6,070 nucleotides of DNA. Source: Pseudorhodoplanes sp. (GTDB lineage: Bacteria > Pseudomonadota > Alphaproteobacteria > Rhizobiales > Xanthobacteraceae). The position numbers and the translations under genes are program-made. This document shows, in pieces, positions 5,361 through 6,070 of the stretch (positions are counted from its first letter, which is position 1; each line of letters starts with the position of its first letter). The notes under the pieces were generated by a model, which saw only the letters and a list, made by a program, of their open reading frames with translations, did no database searches and had not been told where the DNA came from. The DNA lies in assembly GCA_008933495.1 (NCBI GenBank), contig WBUW01000202.1:1-6070 (forward strand), written 5' to 3'.

Positions 5361-6070
5361 ATGAGGCGGAGCGCGGCTCAGGAACGGGCGGACCGTGCCG
5401 ATCTCGCGCCAGTGCGCTCGGTCACAATTCTCGGCGCTACCGGATCGATCGGCACGAGCACGGCCGACCTTATTCGGCGCGAACCGCACCGCTATCGGGT
5501 TGAGGCGGTCACCGCCAACAGCAACGCTGAAGCGCTGGCCGAATGCGCGCGCCTACTCGGTGCGCGTCTGGCGGTCATCGCGGACCCGGCCGCCTACCGT
5601 GAGCTGAAGGCTGCTCTTGCCGGGACCTCCATCGAGGCGGCCGCCGGCCCCGAAGCGCTCGTGGAGGCTGCGGAGCGGCCGGCCGATTGGGTGATGGCGG
5701 CGATTAGCGGGGCGACCGGGCTGAAGCCGACGCTTGCTGCGCTCCGGCGCGGCCCCATGCTGGCGCTGGCAAACAAGGAGTGCCTTGTCTGCGCGGGTAC
5801 CGTCTTCATGCGCGAAGCGGCCGCCCGCCGCGCGACGCTGCTGCCGGTGGATTCGGAGCACAACGCGATTTTCCAGGCGCTCGGCAGCGGACGCCGCGAC
5901 GACGTCGAGCGGATCGTCTTGACCGCTTCCGGCGGCCCGTTCCGGACCTGGCCTGTCGAGGCGATCCGGGCGGCGACCAAGGATCAGGCCCTGCGACATC
6001 CGAACTGGTCGATGGGCGCCAAGGTGACGATTGATTCCGCCACGCTGATGAACAAAGGCCTGGAACTGAT
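5361..6070 (+). CDS. dxr: 1-deoxy-D-xylulose 5-phosphate reductoisomerase (3' truncated by the window)
   Basis: DXR (IspC) converts DXP to 2-C-methyl-D-erythritol 4-phosphate with NADPH and a divalent metal, the committed MEP-pathway step and the target of fosmidomycin. I read 236 codons with no stop, about 60% of the usual 390-400. Seen in order: VTILGATGSIG at 21-31 (NADPH-binding loop), LANKE at 136-140, PVDSEHN (metal ligands D164 and E166), ASGGPF from 189 (S190), HPNWSM at 213-218, and the block S226, N231, K232, E235 just before the edge. The stretch between DSEHN and SGGPF is about 10 residues shorter than in E. coli. ATG 5361 lies 4 bases after the cdsA stop. The first 20 residues are polar and may be a nonconserved extension; the alternative GTG at 5412 lacks a good ribosome site. 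It probably feeds precursors to the product of uppS. Confidence 0.95.
   Translation, partial: MRRSAAQERADRADLAPVRSVTILGATGSIGTSTADLIRREPHRYRVEAVTANSNAEALAECARLLGARLAVIADPAAYRELKAALAGTSIEAAAGPEALVEAAERPADWVMAAISGATGLKPTLAALRRGPMLALANKECLVCAGTVFMREAAARRATLLPVDSEHNAIFQALGSGRRDDVERIVLTASGGPFRTWPVEAIRAATKDQALRHPNWSMGAKVTIDSATLMNKGLEL

Noticed and set aside
3736..5362. Long minus-strand open frames (3736-4839 and 4304-5362) opposite uppS and cdsA
   Set aside because: They are antisense shadows of well-supported genes, overlap each other, and show no family motifs or plausible starts.
1..6070. Mobile elements, CRISPR arrays, phage defence or other novel protein systems
   Set aside because: No repeat arrays, transposase motifs, attachment-like duplications or atypical genes are visible. 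From 288 on, the window is fully explained by a conserved housekeeping cluster.

Overview
The window is a high-GC bacterial chromosomal segment, all transcribed on the + strand. It carries the conserved housekeeping cluster rpsB-tsf-pyrH-frr-uppS-cdsA-dxr. Three things point to an alphaproteobacterium, probably of the order Hyphomicrobiales: the gene order, the closeness of the products to rhizobial homologues as I remember them, and above all a roughly 100-residue helix-hairpin-helix-like tail on ribosomal protein S2. Species cannot be told from the sequence alone.

Layout: positions 1-105 look like the last codons of an unidentified upstream gene. Positions 106-287 form the upstream region of rpsB, with a good sigma70-type promoter candidate (138-166) and a leader that folds on paper into a three-way junction. 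One junction strand can also pair with the rpsB Shine-Dalgarno region. Then follow rpsB (288-1280), a GC hairpin with a T-rich tail (1288-1317), tsf (1344-2264), pyrH (GTG start, 2295-3014), a 128-base spacer with short inverted repeats, frr (3143-3706), uppS (3733-4488), cdsA (4493-5356), and the first two thirds of dxr (5361 to the window end, truncated by the window edge). No CDS shows a frameshift or internal stop. There are no mobile elements, CRISPR arrays, tRNAs or rRNAs.

How the genes work together: the first half serves translation and nucleotide supply (S2, EF-Ts, UMP kinase, ribosome recycling factor). The second half serves the cell envelope: dxr for isoprenoid precursors via the MEP pathway, uppS for the C55 lipid carrier of peptidoglycan and O-antigen, and cdsA for CDP-diacylglycerol. 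The uppS-cdsA and cdsA-dxr gaps are only 4 bases, so these three are almost certainly cotranscribed and probably translationally coupled.

The genes are ordinary. The item most worth following up is the candidate structured rpsB leader at 183-279, which has the architecture expected of an S2 autoregulatory element. This is a hand-drawn fold and needs covariation or experimental support.
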